Notes under the pieces: generated by a model
Databases searched by the model: none
What the model was told of the DNA's origin: nothing
The model's input: the letters and a program-made list of their open reading frames with translations, nothing else
Position numbers and translations under genes: made by a program
Assembly: GCA_902168185.1 (NCBI GenBank)
Contig: CABHOV010000061.1
Coordinates: 186,001-250,000 of the forward strand
Reading direction: 5' to 3'
Length of the DNA: 64,000 nucleotides
Source: an uncultured Bacteroides sp.
Lineage (GTDB): Bacteria; Bacteroidota; Bacteroidia; Cytophagales; Cyclobacteriaceae
Part shown: positions 46,353 through 55,063 of the stretch, piece by piece
Numbering within the stretch: position 1 is the first letter of the stretch
Layout: every line of letters begins with the position of its first letter

Positions 46353-49300
46353 ATGAAACACTCCTATTTAGCAGTAGTTATATTGTTCTGCCTTTTGCTA
46401 TCATGCAAGCAGGATAGATCACGTGGACGCGTACTGGTTTTTTCAAAAACCAACGGTTTCCGCCATGAGTCCATCAGCACTGGTAAAGTAAAGCTGATTG
46501 AGCTTGGCGCGAAGAACAACTTCGATGTAGACACTACGGAAGATGCCAGTGTATTTAACGAAGAGAATCTGAAGAAATATAGCGCGGTAATTTTTCTGAA
46601 CACTACTAGTAATGTTCTGGACCTTCAGCAGCAAAGTCACTTCAAGCGCTATATACAAGCCGGAGGAGGATTTGTTGGTATTCACGCAGCCGCGGATACG
46701 GAATACGAATGGCCATGGTATGGTCGATTGGTAGGCGCTTACTTCAAGAGCCATCCGCATATACAGGAGGCAACCGTGAAGAAAGTAAAACCTTTCGGTC
46801 CGAATACATTGCCCGATAACTGGGCGCGTAAAGACGAATGGTATAATTACAAGAATATATCAGAGGAGATCAATGTGATCTACAACCTGGATGAGTCTTC
46901 TTATGAAGGCGGACAAAACGGAACGAGTCATCCGATTGCCTGGTATCACGAATTTGACGGAGGCCGGTCGTTCTATACCGGTATGGGCCACACGCATGAA
47001 AGTTATTCCGACTCACTATACATGCAGCATGTATTGCAAGGAATTCAATACGCTATAGGAGAAAGCGCAACGCTGGATTACTCCAAAGCAACAGCCAAGG
47101 TGGCGCCTGAAGATAATCGCTTTACAAAAACTGTTCTTGACTTTAATCTCAATGAACCAACAGAAATGGTCGTGCTAAAAGATAGCCGGATTATTTTTGT
47201 TGAACGCAAAGGCGATGTAAAACTATATGATCCGAAAGACGGAAAAGTAAAGGTTGTCAACACCATGAATGTAGGCACCAAGTTTGAAGACGGTGTGCTG
47301 GGTATAGCAGCCGATCCGGCCTTCGATCAGAATCAGTGGCTATATATATACTATTCCCATCCTGAAAAGTCCGCGAACGTTTTGTCGCGTTTTATCTTTA
47401 CAGATAAAGTGGACATGGCTTCCGAAAAAGTAATATTGGAAGTGCCCACGCAACGCGAGACCTGCTGCCATACAGGAGGATCATTGACCTTTGACGCAAA
47501 TGGAAACCTTTTCTTATCCACCGGTGATAACACTTCTCCCTTTGAATCAAATGGATTTAGTCCCTCTGATGAACGTGCAGGACGCAGCCCGTTTGATGCA
47601 CAAAAGTCATCGGCCAATACCAATGACCTGCGTGGTAAAATCTTGCGCATTCATCCTGAAGCCGATGGTACCTATACTATACCGGAAGGAAACCTGTTTG
47701 CAAAAGGAGAAGCTGGTACACGTCCTGAAATATATGTGATGGGTTGCCGCAATCCATATCGTATTTCAGTAGATCAAAAGACAGGTACATTATTCTGGGG
47801 AGAGGTTGGTCCCGATGCAGGTGAATCAGATTCCCTTCGCGGTCCGCGTGGTCACGATGAAATCAATATGGCTACGAAGCCCGGTAACTATGGCTGGCCA
47901 TACTTTGTCGGGAAGAACTTTGCCTATATGAAACACGACTTTGCAGCACAGAAAAGTAATGGCTCGTGGGATCCTGCAAAGCCACTCAATGAGTCAGCAA
48001 ACAATACGGGCAAAAAAGAATTGCCTCCTGCACAACCCGCATTGATCTATTATCCATACGCCAAGTCAGAAGAGTTCCCGATGGTGAAAGAAGGTGGACG
48101 CAACGCTATGGCCGGACCTATATACTATAGCGATCAGTATAACGGTAAAGATGCGGCCTTCCCCGATTACTTCGATGGTAAACTGATTGCATACGACTGG
48201 ATGAGAAACTGGATCTTCCTGGTAAGCTTTGATGCTTCCGGTAAGATTGCAGACATGGAGCCATTCATGGCCAACACGACTTTCAATAACGTCATCGATA
48301 TGTCGTTCGGCCCTGATGGTAAACTATATATGATTGAATACGGCACCAAGTGGTTTGCACAAAATCTGGATGCACGCCTGGTACGCATCGACTATAACGG
48401 AGGCAATCGTACACCGGTAGCGAAACTTTCTGTTGATAAAGCATCGGGCTCGGTTCCGCTCACCGTTACATTTTCTTCGAAGGGAAGTATGGATTATGAT
48501 ACTGAAGATTCACTGGTATATGTACTCGAAGCAGCAGGCAAGACCTATACTACCAACGATGGCAATTTTTCCGTTACGTTTGATAAGCCGGGAGTATATA
48601 CTGCCAAACTGAAAGTTACCGACGACAAAGGCAACAGCAGCAACGCAGCTACACAGGTAACAGCAGGCAACGAGCCTTCGGTAATTGAAGCGTCCGTGAC
48701 GCAAGGAAATAAAACGTTCTTCTTCCCGAATACAAAAATCAGTTATGCTGTAAAAGTATCGGATAAAGAAGACGGTTCTACAACGGAAGGCACCATCAAA
48801 GCAGATGCTGTTACTATATCGTTCGATTACCTCAAAGGTTTTGATATCACGAAAGTGGCACAAGGACACCAGGTGCCGACAGCCGAGTTGCCTGGTAAAG
48901 CATTGATTGCTAAAAGTGATTGTAAATCATGTCACATCATTGATCAGCGCTCTGCAGGTCCGAGCTATAAAGAAGTAGCAGCAAAGTATAAATCACAAAC
49001 CGGAGCCATTGATTACCTCGCAGCGAAGATCATCAAAGGAGGTTCAGGTGTGTGGGGTAATACAGAGATGGCCGCGCATCCTCAGATAAGTGTTGAAGAT
49101 GCCAAGGAGATGGTAAACTATATACTTTCGTTAGCCGATGAGAAAGCAGCAAAGAAACTTCCATTGACTGGTAGCGTCACTACCGGAAAAGAAACGGAAG
49201 GTGCTTACTTGCTTACCGTTTCGTATTACGACAAGGGTGCTGCTCCGGTTCCTTCGATCGGATCAACTGCCACCTTGGTACTTCGCAGTCCGATGCTCAA

Positions 49301-49667
49301 GGCAGATCAGGCTACCGATCTTCATTTAGTTCGCGTGTTGAACTGGGGTGGAAATATTGCCCTTGAAAATGTAAGGCACACAGCACACGCAAGCTTCAAG
49401 AATATAGATCTTTCGGGTGTGAAGAAAGCCAAACTGCTTCCGTTCCTCGGTGACGATCAACCCGGTGGTGAAATTGAAATACACCTTGATAAACCCGATG
49501 GAAAACTGTTGGGCAAAGGCCGTGCTTCGGGTAAAGGATTGCAAGCCATCACCACTAATCTGGAACCTTCAACCGGATATCACGATTTATATATTGTCTT
49601 TAAAAATGAAGGTGCAGGAAATAAAACTTTGTTTTACTTTGGAGGTATAGAATTATTGAATAAATAG
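46353..49667 (+). CDS. ThuA - sugar dehydrogenase - PKD - cytochrome c fusion lipoprotein
   Basis: This 1104-residue exported protein has a lipoprotein signal (LLLSC, Cys near residue 18). A ThuA domain follows (about 25-240, GFRHESISTGK, GIHAAADTEYEWPWYG, GMGHTHESYS). Next is a glucose/sorbosone dehydrogenase propeller (about 260-680, CCHTGGSLTFDANGNLFLS), a PKD domain (about 695-765) and a linker. A cytochrome c domain has CKSCH at 857-861 and a likely axial Met in NTEMAAHP, and a C-terminal beta domain ends the protein. The oxidation site and the electron acceptor sit in one polypeptide. ThuA domains occur with sugar oxidation genes. With DUF1080 and Gfo/Idh neighbours it should act in periplasmic oxidation of glycosides or disaccharides. 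Confidence 0.92.
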   Translation: MKHSYLAVVILFCLLLSCKQDRSRGRVLVFSKTNGFRHESISTGKVKLIELGAKNNFDVDTTEDASVFNEENLKKYSAVIFLNTTSNVLDLQQQSHFKRYIQAGGGFVGIHAAADTEYEWPWYGRLVGAYFKSHPHIQEATVKKVKPFGPNTLPDNWARKDEWYNYKNISEEINVIYNLDESSYEGGQNGTSHPIAWYHEFDGGRSFYTGMGHTHESYSDSLYMQHVLQGIQYAIGESATLDYSKATAKVAPEDNRFTKTVLDFNLNEPTEMVVLKDSRIIFVERKGDVKLYDPKDGKVKVVNTMNVGTKFEDGVLGIAADPAFDQNQWLYIYYSHPEKSANVLSRFIFTDKVDMASEKVILEVPTQRETCCHTGGSLTFDANGNLFLSTGDNTSPFESNGFSPSDERAGRSPFDAQKSSANTNDLRGKILRIHPEADGTYTIPEGNLFAKGEAGTRPEIYVMGCRNPYRISVDQKTGTLFWGEVGPDAGESDSLRGPRGHDEINMATKPGNYGWPYFVGKNFAYMKHDFAAQKSNGSWDPAKPLNESANNTGKKELPPAQPALIYYPYAKSEEFPMVKEGGRNAMAGPIYYSDQYNGKDAAFPDYFDGKLIAYDWMRNWIFLVSFDASGKIADMEPFMANTTFNNVIDMSFGPDGKLYMIEYGTKWFAQNLDARLVRIDYNGGNRTPVAKLSVDKASGSVPLTVTFSSKGSMDYDTEDSLVYVLEAAGKTYTTNDGNFSVTFDKPGVYTAKLKVTDDKGNSSNAATQVTAGNEPSVIEASVTQGNKTFFFPNTKISYAVKVSDKEDGSTTEGTIKADAVTISFDYLKGFDITKVAQGHQVPTAELPGKALIAKSDCKSCHIIDQRSAGPSYKEVAAKYKSQTGAIDYLAAKIIKGGSGVWGNTEMAAHPQISVEDAKEMVNYILSLADEKAAKKLPLTGSVTTGKETEGAYLLTVSYYDKGAAPVPSIGSTATLVLRSPMLKADQATDLHLVRVLNWGGNIALENVRHTAHASFKNIDLSGVKKAKLLPFLGDDQPGGEIEIHLDKPDGKLLGKGRASGKGLQAITTNLEPSTGYHDLYIVFKNEGAGNKTLFYFGGIELLNK

Positions 49668-49689
49668 AGCCCATTAATAACCTACAACC

Positions 49690-50541
49690 ATGAAAAGAAG
49701 AGAATTTGTACAAACAGCATCGTTCGCGGCAGCGGGTTTGCTTTCGCTGCCCACCTTTCTGGCGGCGGGTAAAGTAAAAGCATCTGCGCTCGGGCTTCAA
49801 CTTTATACTTTACGCGATACCATACCTGCCGATCCGAAAGGTGTATTGCAAAAGGTAGCAAGCTTCGGTTATAAAGAGCTTGAAACCTATGGCTATAGCA
49901 ATGGCAAAATATTCGGAATGGATTTTCTGGAGTTCGGTAAATATGTGAAGAGCCTGGGAATGAAAGTAACAAGCGGTCACTATGGTTGGGACATTGTTCG
50001 CGGTGATTGGGAGAAAGCTGTTACCGATGCGAAAGCTATAGGACAATCCAATATGGTAGTGCCCTGGATTGCAGCTGAAGAACGTGGCTCCATTGAAAGC
50101 TTTAAGAAACTCTGCGGAGAACTTAACAAGGCCGGTGAGATCTGCAACAAGCATGGCATTCGTTTAGGCTATCACAATCACGCATTTGAATTTGAAAAAA
50201 CAGATGATCAGATTCCATATGATGTGATGCTGGCAACACTCGATCCGAAGAAAGTAGGCATGGAGATGGATATTTTCTGGGTGGTAAACGCAGGCTATGA
50301 TCCGATTAAATACTTCGAGAAATATCCAGGACGTTTCGAGCAGTGGCATGTAAAAGATATGAGCAAGGAAGATCGTGGCAGGAATGCTGATGTTGGAACA
50401 GGAACGATTGACTGGAAAGCGATTTTCGCGAAAGCCAAAGTTTCTGGAATGAAGCATTACTATGTAGAGCAGGAATCATATCCAGGCGCTCCGATTGATA
50501 GCGTTGGCGCGAGCGCCAAATATCTGAAGACAATATTATAG
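49690..50541 (+). CDS. Tat-exported sugar phosphate isomerase/epimerase-like protein
   Basis: This 283-residue TIM-barrel protein carries a twin-arginine type signal (MKRREFVQTASFAAAGLLSL). Metal-site blocks include LGYHNHAFEFE, GMEMDIFWVVNAG, QWHVKDMSKEDRG and HYYVEQESYPG. It is a periplasmic relative of the cytoplasmic barrel encoded at 43944 and follows the ThuA fusion by 22 bases, so the two are probably co-transcribed. In DUF1080 clusters such secreted barrels process the 3-keto sugar. Folding with metal before export fits Tat use. Confidence 0.88.
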   Translation: MKRREFVQTASFAAAGLLSLPTFLAAGKVKASALGLQLYTLRDTIPADPKGVLQKVASFGYKELETYGYSNGKIFGMDFLEFGKYVKSLGMKVTSGHYGWDIVRGDWEKAVTDAKAIGQSNMVVPWIAAEERGSIESFKKLCGELNKAGEICNKHGIRLGYHNHAFEFEKTDDQIPYDVMLATLDPKKVGMEMDIFWVVNAGYDPIKYFEKYPGRFEQWHVKDMSKEDRGRNADVGTGTIDWKAIFAKAKVSGMKHYYVEQESYPGAPIDSVGASAKYLKTIL

Positions 50542-50568
50542 TTTTTTTGTTTTTTGTTTACTGGGAAG

Positions 50569-50598
50569 ATGTCGGGCGTTATTGCCCGACATTTTTTG
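50569..50598 (+). terminator. Terminator after the isomerase gene
   Basis: A 9-bp perfect GC-rich stem pairs 50569-50577 with 50584-50592 around a 6-nt loop, followed by a 6-T run. Confidence 0.85.
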
Positions 50599-50652
50599 TT
50601 TTATACCGCTCGCTATTTTACATTGACACCATTTTCATATTAACGGTTCACT

Positions 50653-51030
50653 ATGCGTGTTGTCAACTTCATTCTGGCCATTATGTTTATGGGCTTTGCC
50701 TTTCTTCAGCTCAACGACCCTGATCCTGTAATCTGGATTTTGATCTATGGTGTGATGGCTGTTTTTTGTGTGATGGCCATGTTTGATTTTTATTCCCGGA
50801 AGGCTCTTATAGCAGTCCTCCTGATCTATACCGCCTATAGTTTTTTTTATATACCGGGTGTGATAGAATGGCTTCAGCACGATAAACGTTCTGCTTTGTT
50901 TGATGACGTGGCGAAAATGGAGCACCTCTATATTGAAGAGTCACGCGAATTTTTGGGCCTGCTCATTTGCATTGCCGTGCTTGCAGTTTATCTGTATCGC
51001 GCGCGAAAGACACGTGCAGCTTCACGCTGA
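50653..51030 (+). CDS. TMEM220-like membrane protein
   Basis: This 125-residue protein has four predicted transmembrane helices. The N-terminal FAFLQLNDPDPVIWILIYG is the signature of the TMEM220 family (Q.NDPDP.lWi.iY). A short hydrophilic segment (DDVAKMEHLYIEESREF) precedes the last helix, and the tail is basic. The function of the family is unknown. It stands alone after a terminator. Confidence 0.8.
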   Translation: MRVVNFILAIMFMGFAFLQLNDPDPVIWILIYGVMAVFCVMAMFDFYSRKALIAVLLIYTAYSFFYIPGVIEWLQHDKRSALFDDVAKMEHLYIEESREFLGLLICIAVLAVYLYRARKTRAASR

Positions 51031-51159
51031 AAATAGTATAGTCATGATGCAGGCTCTTCATGACTGTGTTTCGAGCAACTGTCTATACACGATAAACTCT
51101 TTACCCTCAATACTCAAAACTCTATCTAATCCTGTGTAATTTATTATCTTCATGTCTTT

Positions 51160-52959
51160 ATGAGAAGAGTTTTTGTGTTCCTTTTTGCAGCTTGCCTGTT
51201 GGTGAGTTGTTCGAGATCAAAAGAAAAAATTCCACCTGTTATACCTATGGAAAAATCCTCAGGGAAAATTGTGATCTATCAGTTGATGACTCGCCTCTTT
51301 GGCAATAAGAAGACGACCAATACACCGTATGGCACCATTGAAGAAAATGGAGTAGGGAAGTTTAATGATATCAACCCAACCGCACTCAAATCTTTGCATG
51401 CACTCGGCATCACACATGTGTGGTACACGGGCGTACTCGAGCATGCCGTGTTAACCGATTATACCAAGTATGGAATTCCCCTGGACGATGCTGATGTCGT
51501 GAAGGGGCGAGCAGGTTCTCCCTATGCTATAAAAGATTACTATGATGTTAACCCCGACCTTGCTTCGGATGTTAATAGTCGCATGACGGAGTTTGAACAC
51601 CTGATCGAACGTACACATGCAGAAGGTTTAAAAGTGATTATCGATTTTGTTCCCAACCATGTAGCGCGCTCCTATAAATCAGATAAAAAACCTGCCGGTG
51701 TAAAGGATCTCGGTGAGACTGATGATAAGAATGTTGCCTTCAGTGCTTCCAATAATTTTTACTATCTGCCCGGACAATCATTCCAGGTGCCAGCAGGATA
51801 TAAACCATTGGGAGGCGGCACGTTTCCAACGCTCGATGGCAAGTTTGATGAAACACCGGCAAAAGTTACCGGCAACGATCAGTTCACAGCAAGCCCGGGA
51901 GTAAACGAATGGTTTGAAACCGTGAAACTGAATTATGGTGTTGATATCCAGAATGGACGCAGAACATTTTTTGATCCTATACCTGATACATGGGTAAAGA
52001 TGAAAGATATACTCTTGTTCTGGGCTGGTAAGAAAGTAGATGGCTTCCGGTGTGATATGGCCGAAATGGTTCCGGTAGAATTCTGGAGCTGGGCTATACC
52101 AATCGTAAAAGCACAACATCCGAAAATAATATTTATAGCAGAGATCTATAACCCGGCACAGTATAACAACTATATACATACCGGGAAGTTTGATTTTCTC
52201 TACGATAAAGTTCAACTATACGATACACTTCGATTACTGGTACAAGGCAAGGCAAATACCCACGACATTCATTCGATCCGCCAGACGCAGGAAGGTATAC
52301 ATCAGAACATGCTGCATTTCCTGGAGAACCATGATGAACAACGCATTGCCTCTCCGTACTTTGCCGGTGATCCGTGGAAAGCTGTTCCGGCTATGGTTAT
52401 CAGTGCCACCTTGGACAGCGGGCCTGTCATGATATACTTTGGACAAGAGGTGGGCGAGCCCGGTGCCGGTACAAAAGGTTTTCAGGGTGATGATGGACGT
52501 ACTACCATCTTTGATTATTGGGGAGTTCCTGAACATCAAAAGTGGATGAATGGCGGCAAGTTCGATGGCGATTCGTTGTCACTTGAACAAAAGCAATTGC
52601 GTTTGTTTTATAGCGACTTGTTGAATCTGGCTTCTAAAAATCCGGCACTGGTGGCAGGAGAGTATATTGACCTGACAGCTTCGAATATAGCAGCTGGAAA
52701 TTTTACAGATCAGGTGCATGCTTTTCTGCGATTCTCTGGCGAGGAACGGTTATTGATCCTCACAAGCTATAATGCAGCCGAGCAGGTGGTGAAAGTACAG
52801 ATACCACGTGAAGCATTTCAGCAGGCAGGCCTTGATCCGGCAGGCAGCTATATTGCCCGTGACCTGCTGTGGCGTGAAGCTGAAGTAGGGTTTGATCAGA
52901 ACCTGACCTTCGAATTGAAATTGAAACCGTATAGCTCGTTTATATTCAAGATCAAATAG
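51160..52959 (+). CDS. GH13 alpha-amylase-family lipoprotein
   Basis: This 599-residue protein has a lipoprotein signal (LLVSC, Cys near residue 17) and a GH13 barrel. The catalytic residues are Asp299 (GFRCDMAEM), Glu328 (FIAEIYNP) and Asp392 (LENHDEQR), all intact. DFVPNH is region I. An inserted segment (about 175-255) lies between regions I and II. A C-terminal beta domain ends the protein. It should cleave or transfer alpha-1,4-glucosidic bonds outside the inner membrane and so could supply maltose or malto-oligosaccharides. It is the first gene of a same-strand alpha-glucan series (glgE, treS fusion, glgB, GH57). Confidence 0.9.
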   Translation: MRRVFVFLFAACLLVSCSRSKEKIPPVIPMEKSSGKIVIYQLMTRLFGNKKTTNTPYGTIEENGVGKFNDINPTALKSLHALGITHVWYTGVLEHAVLTDYTKYGIPLDDADVVKGRAGSPYAIKDYYDVNPDLASDVNSRMTEFEHLIERTHAEGLKVIIDFVPNHVARSYKSDKKPAGVKDLGETDDKNVAFSASNNFYYLPGQSFQVPAGYKPLGGGTFPTLDGKFDETPAKVTGNDQFTASPGVNEWFETVKLNYGVDIQNGRRTFFDPIPDTWVKMKDILLFWAGKKVDGFRCDMAEMVPVEFWSWAIPIVKAQHPKIIFIAEIYNPAQYNNYIHTGKFDFLYDKVQLYDTLRLLVQGKANTHDIHSIRQTQEGIHQNMLHFLENHDEQRIASPYFAGDPWKAVPAMVISATLDSGPVMIYFGQEVGEPGAGTKGFQGDDGRTTIFDYWGVPEHQKWMNGGKFDGDSLSLEQKQLRLFYSDLLNLASKNPALVAGEYIDLTASNIAAGNFTDQVHAFLRFSGEERLLILTSYNAAEQVVKVQIPREAFQQAGLDPAGSYIARDLLWREAEVGFDQNLTFELKLKPYSSFIFKIK

Positions 52960-53113
52960 GGTGCTGCAAAGTAACTATAGATCGTGAAGTGTGGTGTAGA
53001 ATAAAAAATGTTGAAATATAGAGTTCCGATTATATTCATCAGATGAATAATCGGAACCTCGTAATACAACAGCAACGTATAGCATGTATAGCGCATAAAA
53101 AATTAGCAGGCAG

Positions 53114-55060
53114 ATGCAAGAACGCAAAGGACAATCGCGAGTAATGATTGAAAATGTACAGCCACAGGTAGATGGCGGGCTGTACCCGGCAAAACGGACC
53201 GTTGGTGAACGGGTAGATGTAACGGCAGATATATTTGGTGATGGCCATGATCATATCCGCGCACAAGTATGGTATAAAAAGGACGGTGATGCAGAGTGGA
53301 CAACCGTAGAGATGCTGCACGTGATGAATGACTCCTGGAAAGGTACATTTCATGTTCAGCAGAAGTGTTCATATTTATATACGGTAGTCGCCTGGATCGA
53401 TCACTTCGAAACCTGGTATGATGGTTTCAAAAAGAAAGCTGCAGCACATGTAGATGTGAAAGTGGAGCTTCAGGAGGGTGTGATCATTTTAAAGAAACTT
53501 GCCAAAGATAAAAACAACGAGCTGCTGAGCGCAGCGACGAAACTCGAAGCCCCCTATAACACAGCGATCGAGTATGTATTAAGTGAGGAATTTAAGGAGA
53601 TCGTTCATCACTATCCACTGGTTGAGTTCGAGACACTCTATGATAAAGTTCTTCCCATAACTGTTGAGTATAAGAAGGCAAACTTCTCCTCTTGGTATGA
53701 ACTGTTTCCCCGTTCGGCTTCACTCGAAGGAAAGCATGGAACGTTTCAGGACGTGATAAAGCTTCTGCCCAGAGTGGCGGCCATGGGATTTGATATACTA
53801 TATCTTCCACCAATACATCCCATTGGAAAACTTAATCGCAAAGGTAAAAATAACAATGTGAACGCAGAGCCCGGTGAACCTGGTTCGCCCTGGGCCATCG
53901 GCAGCGATGAAGGTGGACACAAATCTATACACCAGGAGCTGGGGACACTGGAAGATTACAAGCGGCTGATACGCGAAGCAAAACATTATCATATAGATAT
54001 AGCGCTTGATCTGGCCTTTCAGTGCGCGCCTGATCATCCATATGTAAAAGAAAATCCGCAGTGGTTCAAGCAACGTCCGGATGGTTCTATTCAATATGCT
54101 GAGAATCCTCCGAAAAAATATCAGGATATATACCCGTTTAACTTCGAGACAGACGACTGGATGGCGTTGTGGCAGGAGCTTAAATCGGTGATTACCTTCT
54201 GGATTGATAATGGCGTTCAGATCTTTCGAGTGGATAATCCGCATACCAAGCCTATACCATTCTGGCAATGGGCAATCGCTGAAGTAAACAAACTATATCC
54301 CGATATAATCTTTTTATCCGAAGCGTTTACGCGTCCCAGGATCATGGCCTCATTGGGAAAGATCGGCTTCACACAATCCTATACTTACTTCACGTGGCGC
54401 ACAAGCAAAGCGGAGATCATCGAGTATATGAATGAACTGGTAAACGGACCATCGCGTAATTATTTCCGTCCTAACTTCTGGCCCAACACACCGGATATTT
54501 TACCATGGCATTTACAACACCAGGGTGAGAATATATTTATAATCCGCCTGGCGCTGGCAGCAACACTATCTTCTAACTATGGTATATATGGGCCTGTATA
54601 TGAGTTCTACGACAATATACCGATGGAAGGTAAAGAGGAGTACTATAACTCTGAAAAATACGAAGTAAAGCAACACGACTGGAAGCGCACAAATCGTATG
54701 ACGGACATCATTACGATTATCAACAAAGCACGTAAAGATCATGCAGCACTTCAGTCAACCTGGAATATACATTTCTGTTTTATCGAGAATCCAAACCTGC
54801 TGGCATTTGTAAAAGCTACCGATGACCTTTCCAGTATTGTATTGGTAGTGGTAAATCTCGATCAACACAACAAGCAAAACGGGTATGTTCAGTTACCTAA
54901 ATCATTGCTAAAGATTGGCGATCATGTCAATGTAAAGCTGTATGATGTAATGACGGATGATCATTATACCTGGACACAAGAATGGAACTATGTGGAAATC
55001 GATCCTTATAAAATGCCGTTCCACTTGTTTAAACTGGAAGTACACGAATCTTATATGTAA
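53114..55060 (+). CDS. glgE: Alpha-1,4-glucan:maltose-1-phosphate maltosyltransferase
   Basis: This 648-residue GH13_3 enzyme transfers maltosyl units from maltose 1-phosphate to alpha-1,4-glucan. The N-terminal beta domain and helical segment (1-190) precede the barrel. Family marks are YELFPRSAS, YLPPIHPIG, and FRVDNPHTKP with nucleophile Asp374; the acid/base is Glu403 in FLSEAFTRP. All are intact. The TreS-maltokinase gene starts 3 bases after its stop codon, so maltose 1-phosphate made by that kinase is the likely donor. The start at 53114 could be ten codons too early (an ATG at 53144 also fits). Cytoplasmic. Confidence 0.94.
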   Translation: MQERKGQSRVMIENVQPQVDGGLYPAKRTVGERVDVTADIFGDGHDHIRAQVWYKKDGDAEWTTVEMLHVMNDSWKGTFHVQQKCSYLYTVVAWIDHFETWYDGFKKKAAAHVDVKVELQEGVIILKKLAKDKNNELLSAATKLEAPYNTAIEYVLSEEFKEIVHHYPLVEFETLYDKVLPITVEYKKANFSSWYELFPRSASLEGKHGTFQDVIKLLPRVAAMGFDILYLPPIHPIGKLNRKGKNNNVNAEPGEPGSPWAIGSDEGGHKSIHQELGTLEDYKRLIREAKHYHIDIALDLAFQCAPDHPYVKENPQWFKQRPDGSIQYAENPPKKYQDIYPFNFETDDWMALWQELKSVITFWIDNGVQIFRVDNPHTKPIPFWQWAIAEVNKLYPDIIFLSEAFTRPRIMASLGKIGFTQSYTYFTWRTSKAEIIEYMNELVNGPSRNYFRPNFWPNTPDILPWHLQHQGENIFIIRLALAATLSSNYGIYGPVYEFYDNIPMEGKEEYYNSEKYEVKQHDWKRTNRMTDIITIINKARKDHAALQSTWNIHFCFIENPNLLAFVKATDDLSSIVLVVVNLDQHNKQNGYVQLPKSLLKIGDHVNVKLYDVMTDDHYTWTQEWNYVEIDPYKMPFHLFKLEVHESYM

Positions 55061-55063
55061 CGC

